A program made the translations under genes and the position numbers. The notes under the pieces were generated by a model. It ran no database searches and had not been told where the DNA came from. It saw only the letters and a program-made list of their open reading frames with translations. 28,511 nucleotides of DNA from CAYLHB01 sp041908795 (GTDB lineage: Bacteria > Patescibacteriota > Minisyncoccia > Phycocordibacterales > UBA12088). The stretch is taken from positions 1 to 28,511 of the forward strand of contig JAYRER010000017.1 in NCBI GenBank assembly GCA_041908795.1, given 5' to 3'. This document shows positions 1 through 6,925 of the stretch, piece by piece. Positions within the stretch are counted from its first letter, which is position 1; each line of letters starts with the position of its first letter.

Positions 1-1
1 C

Positions 2-133
2 AATAAAGTGACGCGCAAGGAATTGAAGCACGTGCAAGACCTACTGAACGAACGACCACGCAAGGTTTTGGACTGGCGAACACCGAAAGAAGCGTTCGAG
101 GAATTATTAGAAAAACGTGCAGTTAGAGTTTGA
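2..133 (+). pseudogene. IS30-family transposase, 3' end only (cut by window edge)
   Basis: The reading frame is open from base 2 to a TGA at 131-133 and encodes the last 43 residues of a transposase. The segment LLNERPRKVLDW followed by RTPKEAFEELL matches the very characteristic C-terminus of IS30-family DDE transposases (consensus roughly LN.RPRK.L.W.TP.E.F). The catalytic DDE core would lie upstream, outside the window, so it cannot be said whether the element is intact. I could not identify a convincing terminal inverted repeat downstream; a 7-bp inverted repeat at 166-187 is the only structure there. Typed as pseudogene only because it is partial here; it may be a complete gene on the chromosome. 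Confidence 0.8.
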
Positions 134-165
134 GTCCAAGCTGCCATAAATCCCACTACATCCCG

Positions 166-187
166 ACCAAGAAGGGTTAATCTTGGT
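166..187. repeat. 7-bp inverted repeat downstream of the transposase
   Basis: ACCAAGA (166-172) and TCTTGGT (181-187) are perfect reverse complements around an 8-nt loop. It lies between the transposase stop and the 3' end of the minus-strand hypothetical gene, so it could be a weak terminator or part of the element end. No T-run follows on the plus strand. The rest of 134-284 shows nothing recognisable. Confidence 0.35.
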
Positions 188-284
188 TTACGTGACTGAA
201 CTAACAAAAAGCCCCAATCCAGGTTTAACCGGAGAGGGGAAATTTGAATCTCAAAACAGTGTACCTCAAGTCCCAAGGGTACTA

Positions 285-851
285 CTAGACTTCGACAAGC
301 CAATGAAAAGCGCGGCTCAACGACTTCTCCGCATTGCAAAAGCCTATGCGACCTGCAGTGATGACTGGGAAGTTGAAGGTGTGGTCATTACTATTCTCCC
401 ATGTACCATCAGCAATGCCATACCACTCAGTCGAACAGAACCGATTGCCTATAGCCATTAGCCACTGCCCATCGGGTACCGGGCCGTGGTATTTCGTAAG
501 CACCGAACGTACCGCTTCAAGATTCGGCTGCGGTCCGATCGTTACCCACTTGAACCTGCCTGTCTGCATGCCCACAAGAACGTGACCGTGAAACTTCCAA
601 CTGTTTGTATAGCCGATACTGTTGGGAATTTTTTCCGGTTTGGGATTTGGCCCGAAGTCATACGTGAGGTTGAAGATTCTACCAACGACCGGCGTGGGAG
701 GTTTAGCAGGTACCTGAGCAAGAGTCTCAAGTAGTGGTTGTAACGCTTCTTTAAGTCTTACCAAAGGCAGTAGGCCACTCGCGACTTGGTCGTACAGATG
801 GCGAAACAACAGTTCCAAAGCACGCAGGTCTTCTGCTGATGCTTTTTTCAT
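285..851 (-). CDS. Conserved-looking hypothetical protein, 188 aa
   Basis: I do not recognise a named domain. The N-terminal 45 residues form a leucine-rich amphipathic helical segment (AEDLRALELLFRHLYDQV, then a second helix). A Pro-rich linker (AKPPTP) and an aromatic-rich C-terminal region follow, with motifs such as DGQWLMAIGNRF and a WYGIADGTWEN stretch. From memory, CPR genomes carry hypothetical proteins with a similar N-terminal helical pair and a C-terminal G.WL.A motif, but I cannot verify this. There is no signal peptide or TM helix, so it is probably cytosolic. GTG at 854 and ATG at 851 are both in frame; ATG 851 is preferred because AGGAG (complement of 859-863) lies 7 nt upstream. 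A strong SD is exceptional in this window. It sits between a transposase remnant and a surface-protein gene, consistent with an accessory or acquired origin. Confidence 0.65.
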   Translation of the reverse strand: MKKASAEDLRALELLFRHLYDQVASGLLPLVRLKEALQPLLETLAQVPAKPPTPVVGRIFNLTYDFGPNPKPEKIPNSIGYTNSWKFHGHVLVGMQTGRFKWVTIGPQPNLEAVRSVLTKYHGPVPDGQWLMAIGNRFCSTEWYGIADGTWENSNDHTFNFPVITAGRIGFCNAEKSLSRAFHWLVEV

Positions 852-858
852 CACAGCG

Positions 859-863
859 CTCCT
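859..863 (-). promoter_or_regulatory. Shine-Dalgarno AGGAG of the 188-aa gene
   Basis: CTCCT on the plus strand reads AGGAG on the minus strand, 7 nt before ATG 851. It decides the start (ATG 851 over GTG 854) and is one of only two clear SD sequences found in the window. Confidence 0.7.
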
Positions 864-910
864 ACGTTTGGGTTACTTGGGAAGAACAAAAAAACAAACA
901 ACTAAACTTA

Positions 911-916
911 ATTATA
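911..916 (-). promoter_or_regulatory. -10 element TATAAT for the 188-aa gene
   Basis: ATTATA on the plus strand is a consensus TATAAT on the minus strand, about 57 nt before the start codon. A TTGACT lies only 12 nt upstream, which is too close to be the -35, so the -35 assignment is open. Confidence 0.4.
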
Positions 917-1097
917 TCCCGTAACATAAGTCAAGTGTCCAAATTATAAAAGTACTAAATGAAAAGTCCATTGAACGTATAAAATCCTTCTGAAGCTCAA
1001 TATTGCGCGCATATTATGCTCGACATACATGGAATACCACACACATTCACCATTGCCACAACATGTATATGCTATACTCGATAGTAATACTTTTACC

Positions 1098-3482
1098 ATG
1101 GACAAAGCGTACGACGAACATGGCTCGTATGACACATTAAAGTCAAAAAATCTCGGGCAGTCCGAGCAACAGGGCTTTACCGCACTCCAGAAGGTGGGCA
1201 TCATTACGGTACTCTGTGTGCTCGTGAGTGGCGGCTGGTACTTTCTCAATCGCAGTGAGGGGAGTACTGAAATAGCTCTTACCCTCACCACCCCCGGCGG
1301 CCCCACGGTCGACCTCAACCGTGGCCTCGTCGCCCACTACACCTTCGACGGCCCTGACATCGACTGGGGCTCAACGACAGCGGAGATCAAGGACAGATCG
1401 GGCAACGGGAACCACGGCAACGCAAAGCAGGGTCTCTCACCCACAAGTGGGCCGACACACGGTGTGATTGGCCAAGCATTGAAGTTTAGTGGCGATCAAG
1501 GAGGACAAATCGGAGGACCTTTCATCGAGGTGCCGGATTACGGCACATTCGGTAGTTCGAATGTTATTACGATGACGGCATGGGTAAACGCAGCAGCAAC
1601 GTCTGCCTCGCCCTATGGCAAAGTAATTATGGGGCGTCGGGGTGGGGTAAACGACGCAATGTACGGCATCTTAAGAGACGACGCGACAAAAGCACTAAAA
1701 GTTAGTTTTAAACAGATTTCACAACCTCCTACATACGATTACAACTTAGTTAGCACACCAAATTCACTCCCGCTCAACACGTGGACACACGTCGCCGCCA
1801 CGCTCGCAGCAGATGGCACGATTACCACGTACATCAATGGACTCAAATCAACATCGCAAGCTTCCTCGGGTATCGTTATTGACTCAACACCAACGCCACT
1901 TGCGGTCGGGTTTCAGCTTGGCAACAACAGTGCGATGCACTTCGATGGCACTCTCGACGACGTCCGCGTATACAACCGCGCCCTGTCTGCCGAAGAGGTG
2001 AAGCGCCTCTACGAGCTCGGTGCGACGACGCGCATCTCCGAAACGGTAACCTCCAACCCAACCCTCGAAACAGGCCTCGTCGCTCACTACACCTTCGACG
2101 GCCCCGACATCGACTGGAGCTCAACGACCGCGGAGATACGAGATCGATCGGGCAACGGGAACCACGGCAACGCGCTGGGAACCATGGCGGCCACCACCTC
2201 ACCTGTCCATGGAGTGATGGGGCAGGCGTTACAGTTTAATGGAGTGGATGACGCTATCTACCTCGGTACACCTACTGACTTCGACCTGAGCCAAGAGAAT
2301 GCGTTTACCATCGGCGCATGGGTGAAGCCTGACCAAGTTTATTTTTCAGCCATATTTTCCCGTGGATCTGTAAATTCCGGTGCCGACAATGAAGTCTATC
2401 ATCTGGGGTTTGGCTGGGATCCCGGTCGCGTGTTCGCACAGGCCAGCGACGGGGTCGTAGTAAGCAGGGGGATTTTTAATGGCACCGATGGAACCGCGGT
2501 GACCGGAATCTGGCAATATATTGTTGCCACGTATGACGGGAGCAGCGTCCGAACCTACAAGAACGGAGCGATAGTTGATACGTCCGGCGATTTGAGCGGT
2601 TCGACATTGTGGGATGGCGATGAAACACAAGATAGACAAACTGGCATCGGGTACGACGCTCGAAACGATAGGTATTATTTCCACGGCACCCTCGATGACG
2701 TCCGCATCTACAACCGCGCCCTGTCTGCCGAGGAGGTGAAGCGGCTCTACGAGCTTGGTGCAACGACGCGCATCAGTGAGACCTTGAGCAACCCCACCCT
2801 CGATAGCGGTCTCGTCGCCCACTACACCTTTGATGGCCCCGATATCGATTGGGGCTCAACGACCGCGGAGATTAAGGACAGATCGGGGAATGGCAACCAC
2901 GGCAATGCGCAGGGAACCATGGCGGCTACCACCTCACCGGTACACGGAGTGATGGGGCAGGCGTTGCAGTTTAACGGGGTGAATGATTATGTGGATATCG
3001 GAGGTCTCGGCACATTGGGTGCTAACATGAATAGCACCGGCCTGTCCGCATCGTTATGGTTCAAGACAAAACAAACGACACGCTTTGTATTACTCGGGGG
3101 AAATCATATGAGTAATAGGTGGGCCGGGATCGATATCAACTTACGCGGTGCCAACACGGTTCGCTCGGCCCTAAATAGCCCCGAATGGGATGCCTACGCT
3201 TCCGCCGGAATAAACTTAAGTGATGGCAACTGGCACCACTTGGCAGAGTCAATAGACGTAGCCAATCGTATTGGAACATTCTACGTGGATGGTGTTGCTC
3301 GTTCAACGGTGTATACGCAACAAGGAGCAGTTACGGATGGGGCCTTCGCTACAACTTTCCTTGGCGCACTTAATAACGGGACTCCGATTCTGCATTCAAA
3401 AGCGACTATCGACGACGTTCGCGTTTACGCTCGCACGCTTTCCGCCGACGACGTGAAGCGGCTCTACGATATGGGGCGGTAA
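1098..3482 (+). CDS. Membrane-anchored surface protein with three LamG (concanavalin-A-like) domains, 794 aa
   Basis: The protein has a short hydrophilic N-terminus, one TM helix around residues 31-48 (VGIITVLCVLVSGGWYF), then three consecutive LamG/Laminin_G_3 jelly-roll domains. Each domain opens with LVAHYTFDGPDIDW and DRSGNGNHGN and closes with DDVRVYNRALSAEEVKRLY. These are the usual first and last strands of such domains, which bind carbohydrate or protein ligands outside the cell. The framework is nearly identical between copies, while the domain bodies are strongly different. The third copy ends with a diverged version (YARTLSADDVKRLYD). The N-in/C-out topology and lack of a signal-peptidase site suggest an adhesin tethered to the membrane. 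An in-frame ATG at 1029 would add 23 residues; 1098 is preferred because it starts directly before the hydrophilic tail and the TM. A TATACT at 1073-1078 could be the -10. It has no visible catalytic domain. Confidence 0.85.
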   Translation: MDKAYDEHGSYDTLKSKNLGQSEQQGFTALQKVGIITVLCVLVSGGWYFLNRSEGSTEIALTLTTPGGPTVDLNRGLVAHYTFDGPDIDWGSTTAEIKDRSGNGNHGNAKQGLSPTSGPTHGVIGQALKFSGDQGGQIGGPFIEVPDYGTFGSSNVITMTAWVNAAATSASPYGKVIMGRRGGVNDAMYGILRDDATKALKVSFKQISQPPTYDYNLVSTPNSLPLNTWTHVAATLAADGTITTYINGLKSTSQASSGIVIDSTPTPLAVGFQLGNNSAMHFDGTLDDVRVYNRALSAEEVKRLYELGATTRISETVTSNPTLETGLVAHYTFDGPDIDWSSTTAEIRDRSGNGNHGNALGTMAATTSPVHGVMGQALQFNGVDDAIYLGTPTDFDLSQENAFTIGAWVKPDQVYFSAIFSRGSVNSGADNEVYHLGFGWDPGRVFAQASDGVVVSRGIFNGTDGTAVTGIWQYIVATYDGSSVRTYKNGAIVDTSGDLSGSTLWDGDETQDRQTGIGYDARNDRYYFHGTLDDVRIYNRALSAEEVKRLYELGATTRISETLSNPTLDSGLVAHYTFDGPDIDWGSTTAEIKDRSGNGNHGNAQGTMAATTSPVHGVMGQALQFNGVNDYVDIGGLGTLGANMNSTGLSASLWFKTKQTTRFVLLGGNHMSNRWAGIDINLRGANTVRSALNSPEWDAYASAGINLSDGNWHHLAESIDVANRIGTFYVDGVARSTVYTQQGAVTDGAFATTFLGALNNGTPILHSKATIDDVRVYARTLSADDVKRLYDMGR
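1323..2982 (+). repeat. Three DNA-level repeat cassettes framing the LamG domains
   Basis: About 100 nt encoding LVAHYTFDGPDIDW to GNHGNA recurs at 1323-1422, 2073-2172 and 2808-2907 with only scattered, mostly silent differences. Copies two and three stay similar up to about 2245 and 2980. A second shared cassette encoding the domain end (DDVR.YNRALSAEEVKRLYELGATTRIS) recurs from 1947 and from 2685. The intervening 500-600 nt encoding each domain body shows no comparable DNA identity. Confidence 0.85.
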
Positions 3483-3485
3483 TAG

Positions 3486-3511
3486 TGTCGCAGAGATTCT
3501 ATTGTGCGACA
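3486..3511 (+). terminator. Hairpin after the LamG gene (weak terminator candidate)
   Basis: TGTCGCA (3486-3492) pairs perfectly with TGCGACA (3505-3511) around a 12-nt loop, right after the LamG stop. There is no U-run after it, so a terminator role is only suggested by position. Confidence 0.35.
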
Positions 3512-3582
3512 TGGAAAAAGGGCTTTGTTGAGCCATCGTATCGGCGTCCCCTGTCCTACTTCACCTGTAGCTGTCGCTGATT

Positions 3583-3610
3583 TTGCACAAATGTATTGCC
3601 GTGGTACTAT
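3583..3610 (+). promoter_or_regulatory. Promoter of the coiled-coil/TM gene, leaderless type
   Basis: TTGCAC (3583-3588), a 16-nt spacer and TACTAT (3605-3610), preceded by TGG as in an extended -10. The -10 ends exactly 6 nt before ATG 3617, so transcription would begin at or next to the start codon. Confidence 0.55.
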
Positions 3611-3616
3611 GCGTGC

Positions 3617-3880
3617 ATGGCAATACTTGTTGATACACACAAAATATATTCGAAGCTCGTTGCGGCTGGATTTGAGAAGGCGAAGGCAGATGCAATTGTG
3701 GATTCCTTCTCGATGACAGAGGAAGGCTTAGCGAGCAAGACCGACGTCGCGATGCTCAAGAACGAGTTTGATCTCCTCCGTCGGGATATGGAAATCTGGA
3801 AGAGGGACATCAGGCTTCAAATTTGGGGTGTAGGTGCGACCATTATCGGCGTGATGGCCGCCTTCAACTTCCTCGGCTAA
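3617..3880 (+). CDS. Small coiled-coil protein with C-terminal TM helix, DUF1640-like, 87 aa
   Basis: Residues 1-35 are helical and contain LVAAGFEKAKADAIVDSF, which resembles the N-terminus of DUF1640/CCDC90-type proteins (L..AGF...QA.A...). Residues 40-70 form a charged coiled coil (KTDVAMLKNEFDLLRRDMEI) with a typical KTDV/KADL-like entry. Residues 71-86 are a single TM segment (WGVGATIIGVMAAFNFL). Such proteins are widespread, tail-anchored and oligomeric; their bacterial role is not established. The start is ATG 3617, not TTG 3596, because a -10 hexamer ends 6 nt before it. It converges with the toxin gene on the other strand, with a GC-rich hairpin between them. Confidence 0.7.
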   Translation: MAILVDTHKIYSKLVAAGFEKAKADAIVDSFSMTEEGLASKTDVAMLKNEFDLLRRDMEIWKRDIRLQIWGVGATIIGVMAAFNFLG

Positions 3881-3884
3881 CAAC

Positions 3885-3907
3885 GCGGCCGAGCAGAGTT
3901 CGGCCGC
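3885..3907. terminator. GC-rich hairpin between convergent genes
   Basis: GCGGCCGA (3885-3892) and TCGGCCGC (3900-3907) are perfect complements with a 7-nt loop. It lies between the converging DUF1640-like gene and toxin gene. No T-tract follows on either strand, so it would be an atypical, possibly bidirectional, terminator. The next 50 bases hold a short direct repeat (GCCGGTAC twice, around 3945-3970). Confidence 0.45.
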
Positions 3908-3953
3908 AATACAAGTGAGGCCTCCTGGTTTGGCCGAGGCTTATGCCGGTACC

Positions 3954-4220
3954 CTACCGACGCCGGTACGTCTCATCGCTACGGCGCTCGATCGCAACCA
4001 CCTCGATCGACTCCTCATCAATGTTCAGATCGAACAGTATGCGGTACGCACCCAGTCGCCGCCGAAAGGCAACGCCATAGTTCGTGAGGCGCTTTACGTC
4101 GCCCGCATACGGATCACCCTCCATCTCTCCGAGCGCGTCAATGAGCCTATTCCGCTCGGGCGCGGGAAGTTTAGCGAGCTGCTTTTGTGCGGTGTGAGCG
4201 ACGATGACCGTCCATCCCAT
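3954..4220 (-). CDS. RelE/ParE-superfamily toxin, 88 aa
   Basis: The fold signature of RelE-type mRNA interferases is visible. It opens with strand WTVIVAHTAQ, then the helices QLAKLPAPERNRLIDAL and GDPYAGDVKRLTN. Next come the strands FRRRLGAYRILFDLN and the closing strand IEVVAIERRSDETYRR. The basic residues in RRRLGAYR and ERRSDETYRR occupy the positions usually involved in RNA binding and cleavage. The product is expected to cut mRNA on the ribosome unless neutralised by the neighbouring antitoxin. Start ATG 4220 gives the usual family length; upstream in-frame sequence lies inside the antitoxin gene. The start lies 50 nt inside the antitoxin coding region, which is a long overlap. A ParE-like gyrase poison cannot be excluded from sequence alone. 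Confidence 0.8.
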   Translation of the reverse strand: MGWTVIVAHTAQKQLAKLPAPERNRLIDALGEMEGDPYAGDVKRLTNYGVAFRRRLGAYRILFDLNIDEESIEVVAIERRSDETYRRR

Positions 4221-4461
4221 GCCTGAGCTGGTTAAGAGTAACGTACTCGCCGCGAGCGATCTCCCCCCTTCCACGCTCCAGGGCGACGATCTCACTTCGG
4301 GTCGCTTCACCTGTGGGGATGCGCTTCAGGTAGTGCCGGAGGGCCTCCCTGATCATCTCAGAGCGATTTCTCAGCTCAAGCCGTCCCTGCACTTGCACCG
4401 CTTCCACCATCGCCGCGGGCAGCGATATGGTTATTCGTGTTGTAGTGGTCTTTGTGTGCAT
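4171..4461 (-). CDS. Ribbon-helix-helix antitoxin, 96 aa
   Basis: Residues 7-47 form a ribbon-helix-helix DNA-binding domain: strand TTRITISLP, helix AMVEAVQVQGRLELR, and helix NRSEMIREALRHYLKRI. This is the CopG/ParD-type repressor fold. The C-terminal half (GEATRSEIVALERGRGEIARG) is the likely toxin-wrapping segment. RHH antitoxins dimerise, repress their own promoter and neutralise the cognate RelE/ParE toxin, here encoded directly downstream with a 50-nt overlap. There is no SD; a promoter with an inverted repeat over its -35 lies just upstream, fitting autoregulation. Confidence 0.82.
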   Translation of the reverse strand: MHTKTTTTRITISLPAAMVEAVQVQGRLELRNRSEMIREALRHYLKRIPTGEATRSEIVALERGRGEIARGEYVTLNQLRHGMDGHRRSHRTKAAR

Positions 4462-4483
4462 AGAGTCTGCGTATGTGTATGAA

Positions 4484-4511
4484 AGTGTAATACTATTTAT
4501 GAAAACTGCAA
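4484..4511 (-). promoter_or_regulatory. Toxin-antitoxin promoter
   Basis: On the minus strand, TTGCAG (complement of 4506-4511), a 16-nt spacer and TACACT (complement of 4484-4489). Predicted transcription start about 4477, leaving a leader of roughly 16 nt before the antitoxin ATG. Confidence 0.5.
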
Positions 4512-4517
4512 GTGCAG
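4506..4517. promoter_or_regulatory. Candidate antitoxin operator over the -35
   Basis: CTGCA-AG-TGCAG is a 12-bp inverted repeat with perfect 5-bp arms that overlaps the -35 of the toxin-antitoxin promoter. RHH dimers bind such short palindromes; the assignment is inferred from position. Confidence 0.4.
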
Positions 4518-4551
4518 TGGAGATACATTCTCTATTGAGATGCAGTTAAGC

Positions 4552-4565
4552 TGAAGCATGCTTTA
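4552..4565. repeat. Palindrome upstream of lepA
   Basis: TGAAGCATGCTTTA contains the perfect 10-bp palindrome AAGCATGCTT (4554-4563), extended by further pairs with one G-T. It lies about 70 nt upstream of the proposed lepA -10. Function unknown; it may be an operator or a weak hairpin. Confidence 0.3.
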
Positions 4566-4633
4566 GTGCTTGTTGCGAGGTAAACACGCGAGCAGTGGTG
4601 ATTGTAGGTGTAGGAAGTCATTGAAAAGTGCGT

Positions 4634-4639
4634 TAGAAT
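4634..4639 (+). promoter_or_regulatory. -10 element of lepA, leaderless type
   Basis: TAGAAT ends 7 nt before ATG 4647. No good -35 is visible 16-18 nt upstream. The arrangement supports 4647, not 4638, as the translation start, because the 4638 ATG overlaps the -10 itself. Confidence 0.4.
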
Positions 4640-4646
4640 GCCGCGG

Positions 4647-6437
4647 ATGGAGCATATTCGCAATTTTTCCATTATTGCACACATAGACCACGGTAAAAGT
4701 ACGCTGGCAGATCGTTTGCTTGAGGCGACCGGTACCATTGAAGCACGAAAAATGAAAGATCAGGTCCTCGACCGTATGGACCTTGAACGAGAACGCGGAA
4801 TCACCATCAAAATGCAGCCGGTGGTGATGCGTCATGTGTACAAAGGAACCACCTACGCAATCAACCTCATCGACACACCGGGGCACATTGATTTTTCTTA
4901 TGAAGTCTCACGGGCACTTAAGGCGGTTGAGGGTGTAGTACTTCTTGTTGATGCCACACAAGGTGTGCAAGCACAAACGCTCACGACACTCCGCATGGCA
5001 CAAGAGCAAGGGCTTGTAGTTCTCCCCGTAGTGAGCAAGGTGGATGCACCACTTGCACGTACCGATGAGGTGAAGCTTGAGCTGGCCGAACTTGTGCACG
5101 CGGAACTTGATGATGTGATCGAAACATCAGGCAAAACCGGTGCCGGTGTGGATGCGCTCCTTGACGCAATAGTGGATCGTGTACCTCCACCTTCGAAAGA
5201 AGGAGTCGATGGAGTCCAAGCACTCGTGTTCGACTTCAAATACGACAACCACCGCGGTGTTATTGTGTATACGCGCGTCTTTTCAGGGTCCATTAAGAAG
5301 GGCACTACTCTTACTTTTTCCGCGGCACGTGAAAACTTCGTCTGCCTTGAGGTCGGCGCGCTTACACCCGATGAACATCCGCGCACCTCTCTTGAAGCGG
5401 GTGAGATCGGCTATCTCGTAACGGGCATTAAGGAGCCTGGTATTGCCTCAGTGGGTGACACTATTGTTGCGTCACGCTCTACCCCACCGCTTCCAGGTTA
5501 CCAAGCACCCACACCTGTCGTGTGGGCTTCTCTGTACCCCGAAAGCCAAGATGACTTTGTGCCGCTCCGCCAAGCGCTCGTGCGTCTTCGTCTCTCAGAC
5601 TCCTCGCTCACCTATGAGGAAGAGTCGTCGGGGGTTTTGGGTCGCGGCTTTCGGTGCGGACTTTTGGGTATGCTCCACCTGGAAATAGTCACTGAACGAT
5701 TACGTCGTGAGTTTTCGCTCGAACTTATTGTCACACAGCCGTCCATCACCTATGAGGTGACGCTCACGTCCGGCGAGGTGGTACGTGTGTATAGCCCTCA
5801 CAAGTTTCCCGACTTCGGAAAAACAAAAAGTGTACGCGAACCGTGGGTGCTCGTAACACTCATTGTCCCTCCCGAACACGCAGGAAACATTGTAACGTTA
5901 CTCTACGAGTACGAAGCAACGGTACGGCTTTCGGAAACATTTGGTGATGGAAGGACGAAACTTGTTATTGATATGCCGCTTCGAGAGCTCATGCGCAATT
6001 TTTTCGACCGCATCAAAAGTGCATCTTCCGGCTACGCATCCATTTCCTACGAGATTAGCGACAGCAGAGACGCCGACGTGGTTCGCATGGACATACTTGT
6101 TGCGGAGGAACCGGTGGTTGCCTTTACACGCGTTGTTGCAAGACGTCGCGTCGAGGAAGAAGCGGAAGAGGTTATCGAACGACTCCATAGCCTCCTGCCT
6201 CGTCAGCAGTTCGTAACAAAACTCCAAGCCTTTGCACTTGGACGCATCATAAAAAGTAAAACGCTTCAGGCATACAGAAAAGACGTAACCGCGAAGCTCT
6301 ATGGGGGCGACATCACAAGAAAAATGAAGCTATTGGAAAAACAGAAGAAGGGCAAGAAACGCATGGTCGCGCGAGGAAACGTGAATATCCCGCATGACGT
6401 ATTCCTGAAAATGATGCGTTCGGGAAACGAGGTTTAG
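4647..6437 (+). CDS. lepA: Elongation factor 4 (LepA), ribosomal back-translocase GTPase
   Basis: LepA binds stalled or mistranslocated ribosomes and promotes back-translocation or initiation fidelity. At 596 aa this is full family length. The N-terminus MEHIRNFSIIAHIDHGKST matches the family, which supports start 4647. Visible GTPase motifs are G1 AHIDHGKST (11-19), switch I RGITI (about 50-54) and G3 DTPGH (76-80). G4 reads SKVD (130-133) where LepA normally has NKID/NKVD, and G5 reads TSGKTG where SAKTG is usual. These changes lie at guanine-contacting positions. The diagnostic HLEIVTERLRREF segment and the basic LepA C-terminal domain (IKSKTLQAYRKDVTAKLYGG) are present. It converges with the next gene, with only 5 nt between the stops. 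Confidence 0.96.
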   Translation: MEHIRNFSIIAHIDHGKSTLADRLLEATGTIEARKMKDQVLDRMDLERERGITIKMQPVVMRHVYKGTTYAINLIDTPGHIDFSYEVSRALKAVEGVVLLVDATQGVQAQTLTTLRMAQEQGLVVLPVVSKVDAPLARTDEVKLELAELVHAELDDVIETSGKTGAGVDALLDAIVDRVPPPSKEGVDGVQALVFDFKYDNHRGVIVYTRVFSGSIKKGTTLTFSAARENFVCLEVGALTPDEHPRTSLEAGEIGYLVTGIKEPGIASVGDTIVASRSTPPLPGYQAPTPVVWASLYPESQDDFVPLRQALVRLRLSDSSLTYEEESSGVLGRGFRCGLLGMLHLEIVTERLRREFSLELIVTQPSITYEVTLTSGEVVRVYSPHKFPDFGKTKSVREPWVLVTLIVPPEHAGNIVTLLYEYEATVRLSETFGDGRTKLVIDMPLRELMRNFFDRIKSASSGYASISYEISDSRDADVVRMDILVAEEPVVAFTRVVARRRVEEEAEEVIERLHSLLPRQQFVTKLQAFALGRIIKSKTLQAYRKDVTAKLYGGDITRKMKLLEKQKKGKKRMVARGNVNIPHDVFLKMMRSGNEV

Positions 6438-6442
6438 CGATA

Positions 6443-6841
6443 CTACTGCGGTACGTTAAAGTTGAGGGAAGGAACGGGCTCGGAGGGGGGCACAGGTGAG
6501 GGTACTGCTTGCTCCGCATCCCCAGTTGGAGGGATTTGGCGTAACTGCTGCTCAATTTTTTCACGCGTCTCCGGAGTCATGGTCTGCCCATCTGCACCGA
6601 CCGGTGTAAAGGTGAGCGGTGTGCCGGATGCGTCGACATTCATCCGAGCCTCGAGTGCGGATCGTTCTTCAGGTGTAAGTTGTGCGAATGCGTCTTCCGA
6701 GGTGGGAATTTGCTCCTGCGCAGTACCGGCAGTGAGGTAGAGTACACCAGAATAGGTGAGAATCATCGACAAAATAATCACGACGGAAAACGCGCCCCAT
6801 ACATACTTTATTGCTTTTTTTGTTTTCTTATGGAACAACAT
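6443..6841 (-). CDS. Small single-pass membrane protein with Pro-rich tail, 132 aa
   Basis: No recognised family. A basic N-terminus (HKKTKKAIKY) precedes one TM helix at about residues 13-37 (WGAFSVVIILSMILTYSGVLY). An extracytoplasmic region of about 95 residues follows, rich in Thr, Gln and Pro and ending in PSPVPPSEPVPSLNF. It contains a short helical acidic segment (LTPEERSALEARM) and a second one (TPETREKIEQQLRQIPP). The topology resembles small envelope-assembly or stalk proteins, but nothing specific can be claimed. It is divergent from the FtsB-like gene (85 nt apart) and convergent with lepA. No SD is visible. Confidence 0.65.
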   Translation of the reverse strand: MLFHKKTKKAIKYVWGAFSVVIILSMILTYSGVLYLTAGTAQEQIPTSEDAFAQLTPEERSALEARMNVDASGTPLTFTPVGADGQTMTPETREKIEQQLRQIPPTGDAEQAVPSPVPPSEPVPSLNFNVPQ

Positions 6842-6913
6842 GTGGATTTCTCAAAGCGGGAAGTCCCCGTTAATGAGATACTACCATACAAGGCAGTGTT
6901 TGTGCACTGGTAG

Positions 6914-6919
6914 TAGATT
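6914..6919 (+). promoter_or_regulatory. -10 element of the FtsB/DivIC-like gene, leaderless type
   Basis: TAGATT ends exactly 6 nt before ATG 6926; the -35 region is weak. No SD precedes the ATG. Confidence 0.45.
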
Positions 6920-6925
6920 GTTGGT

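Noticed and set aside
166..284. IS30 terminal inverted repeat
   Set aside because: Only a 7-bp local inverted repeat is visible; without the other element end nothing supports a terminus.
183..461. Plus-strand 92-aa frame opposite the 188-aa hypothetical
   Set aside because: No domain, no SD or well-placed -10, and it runs antisense to a gene with clear promoter and SD.
1029..1097. Upstream start at 1029 for the LamG protein
   Set aside because: It overlaps a TATACT candidate -10 and adds 23 residues before the normal short tail and TM helix; kept as an alternative only.
1323..2982. CRISPR-like array in the LamG gene
   Set aside because: Repeats are coding, about 100 nt long, only three copies and spaced by 600 nt or more, so this is domain duplication.
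3915..4226. Plus-strand 103-aa frame over the toxin gene
   Set aside because: Antisense shadow of a RelE-type toxin with recognisable fold motifs.
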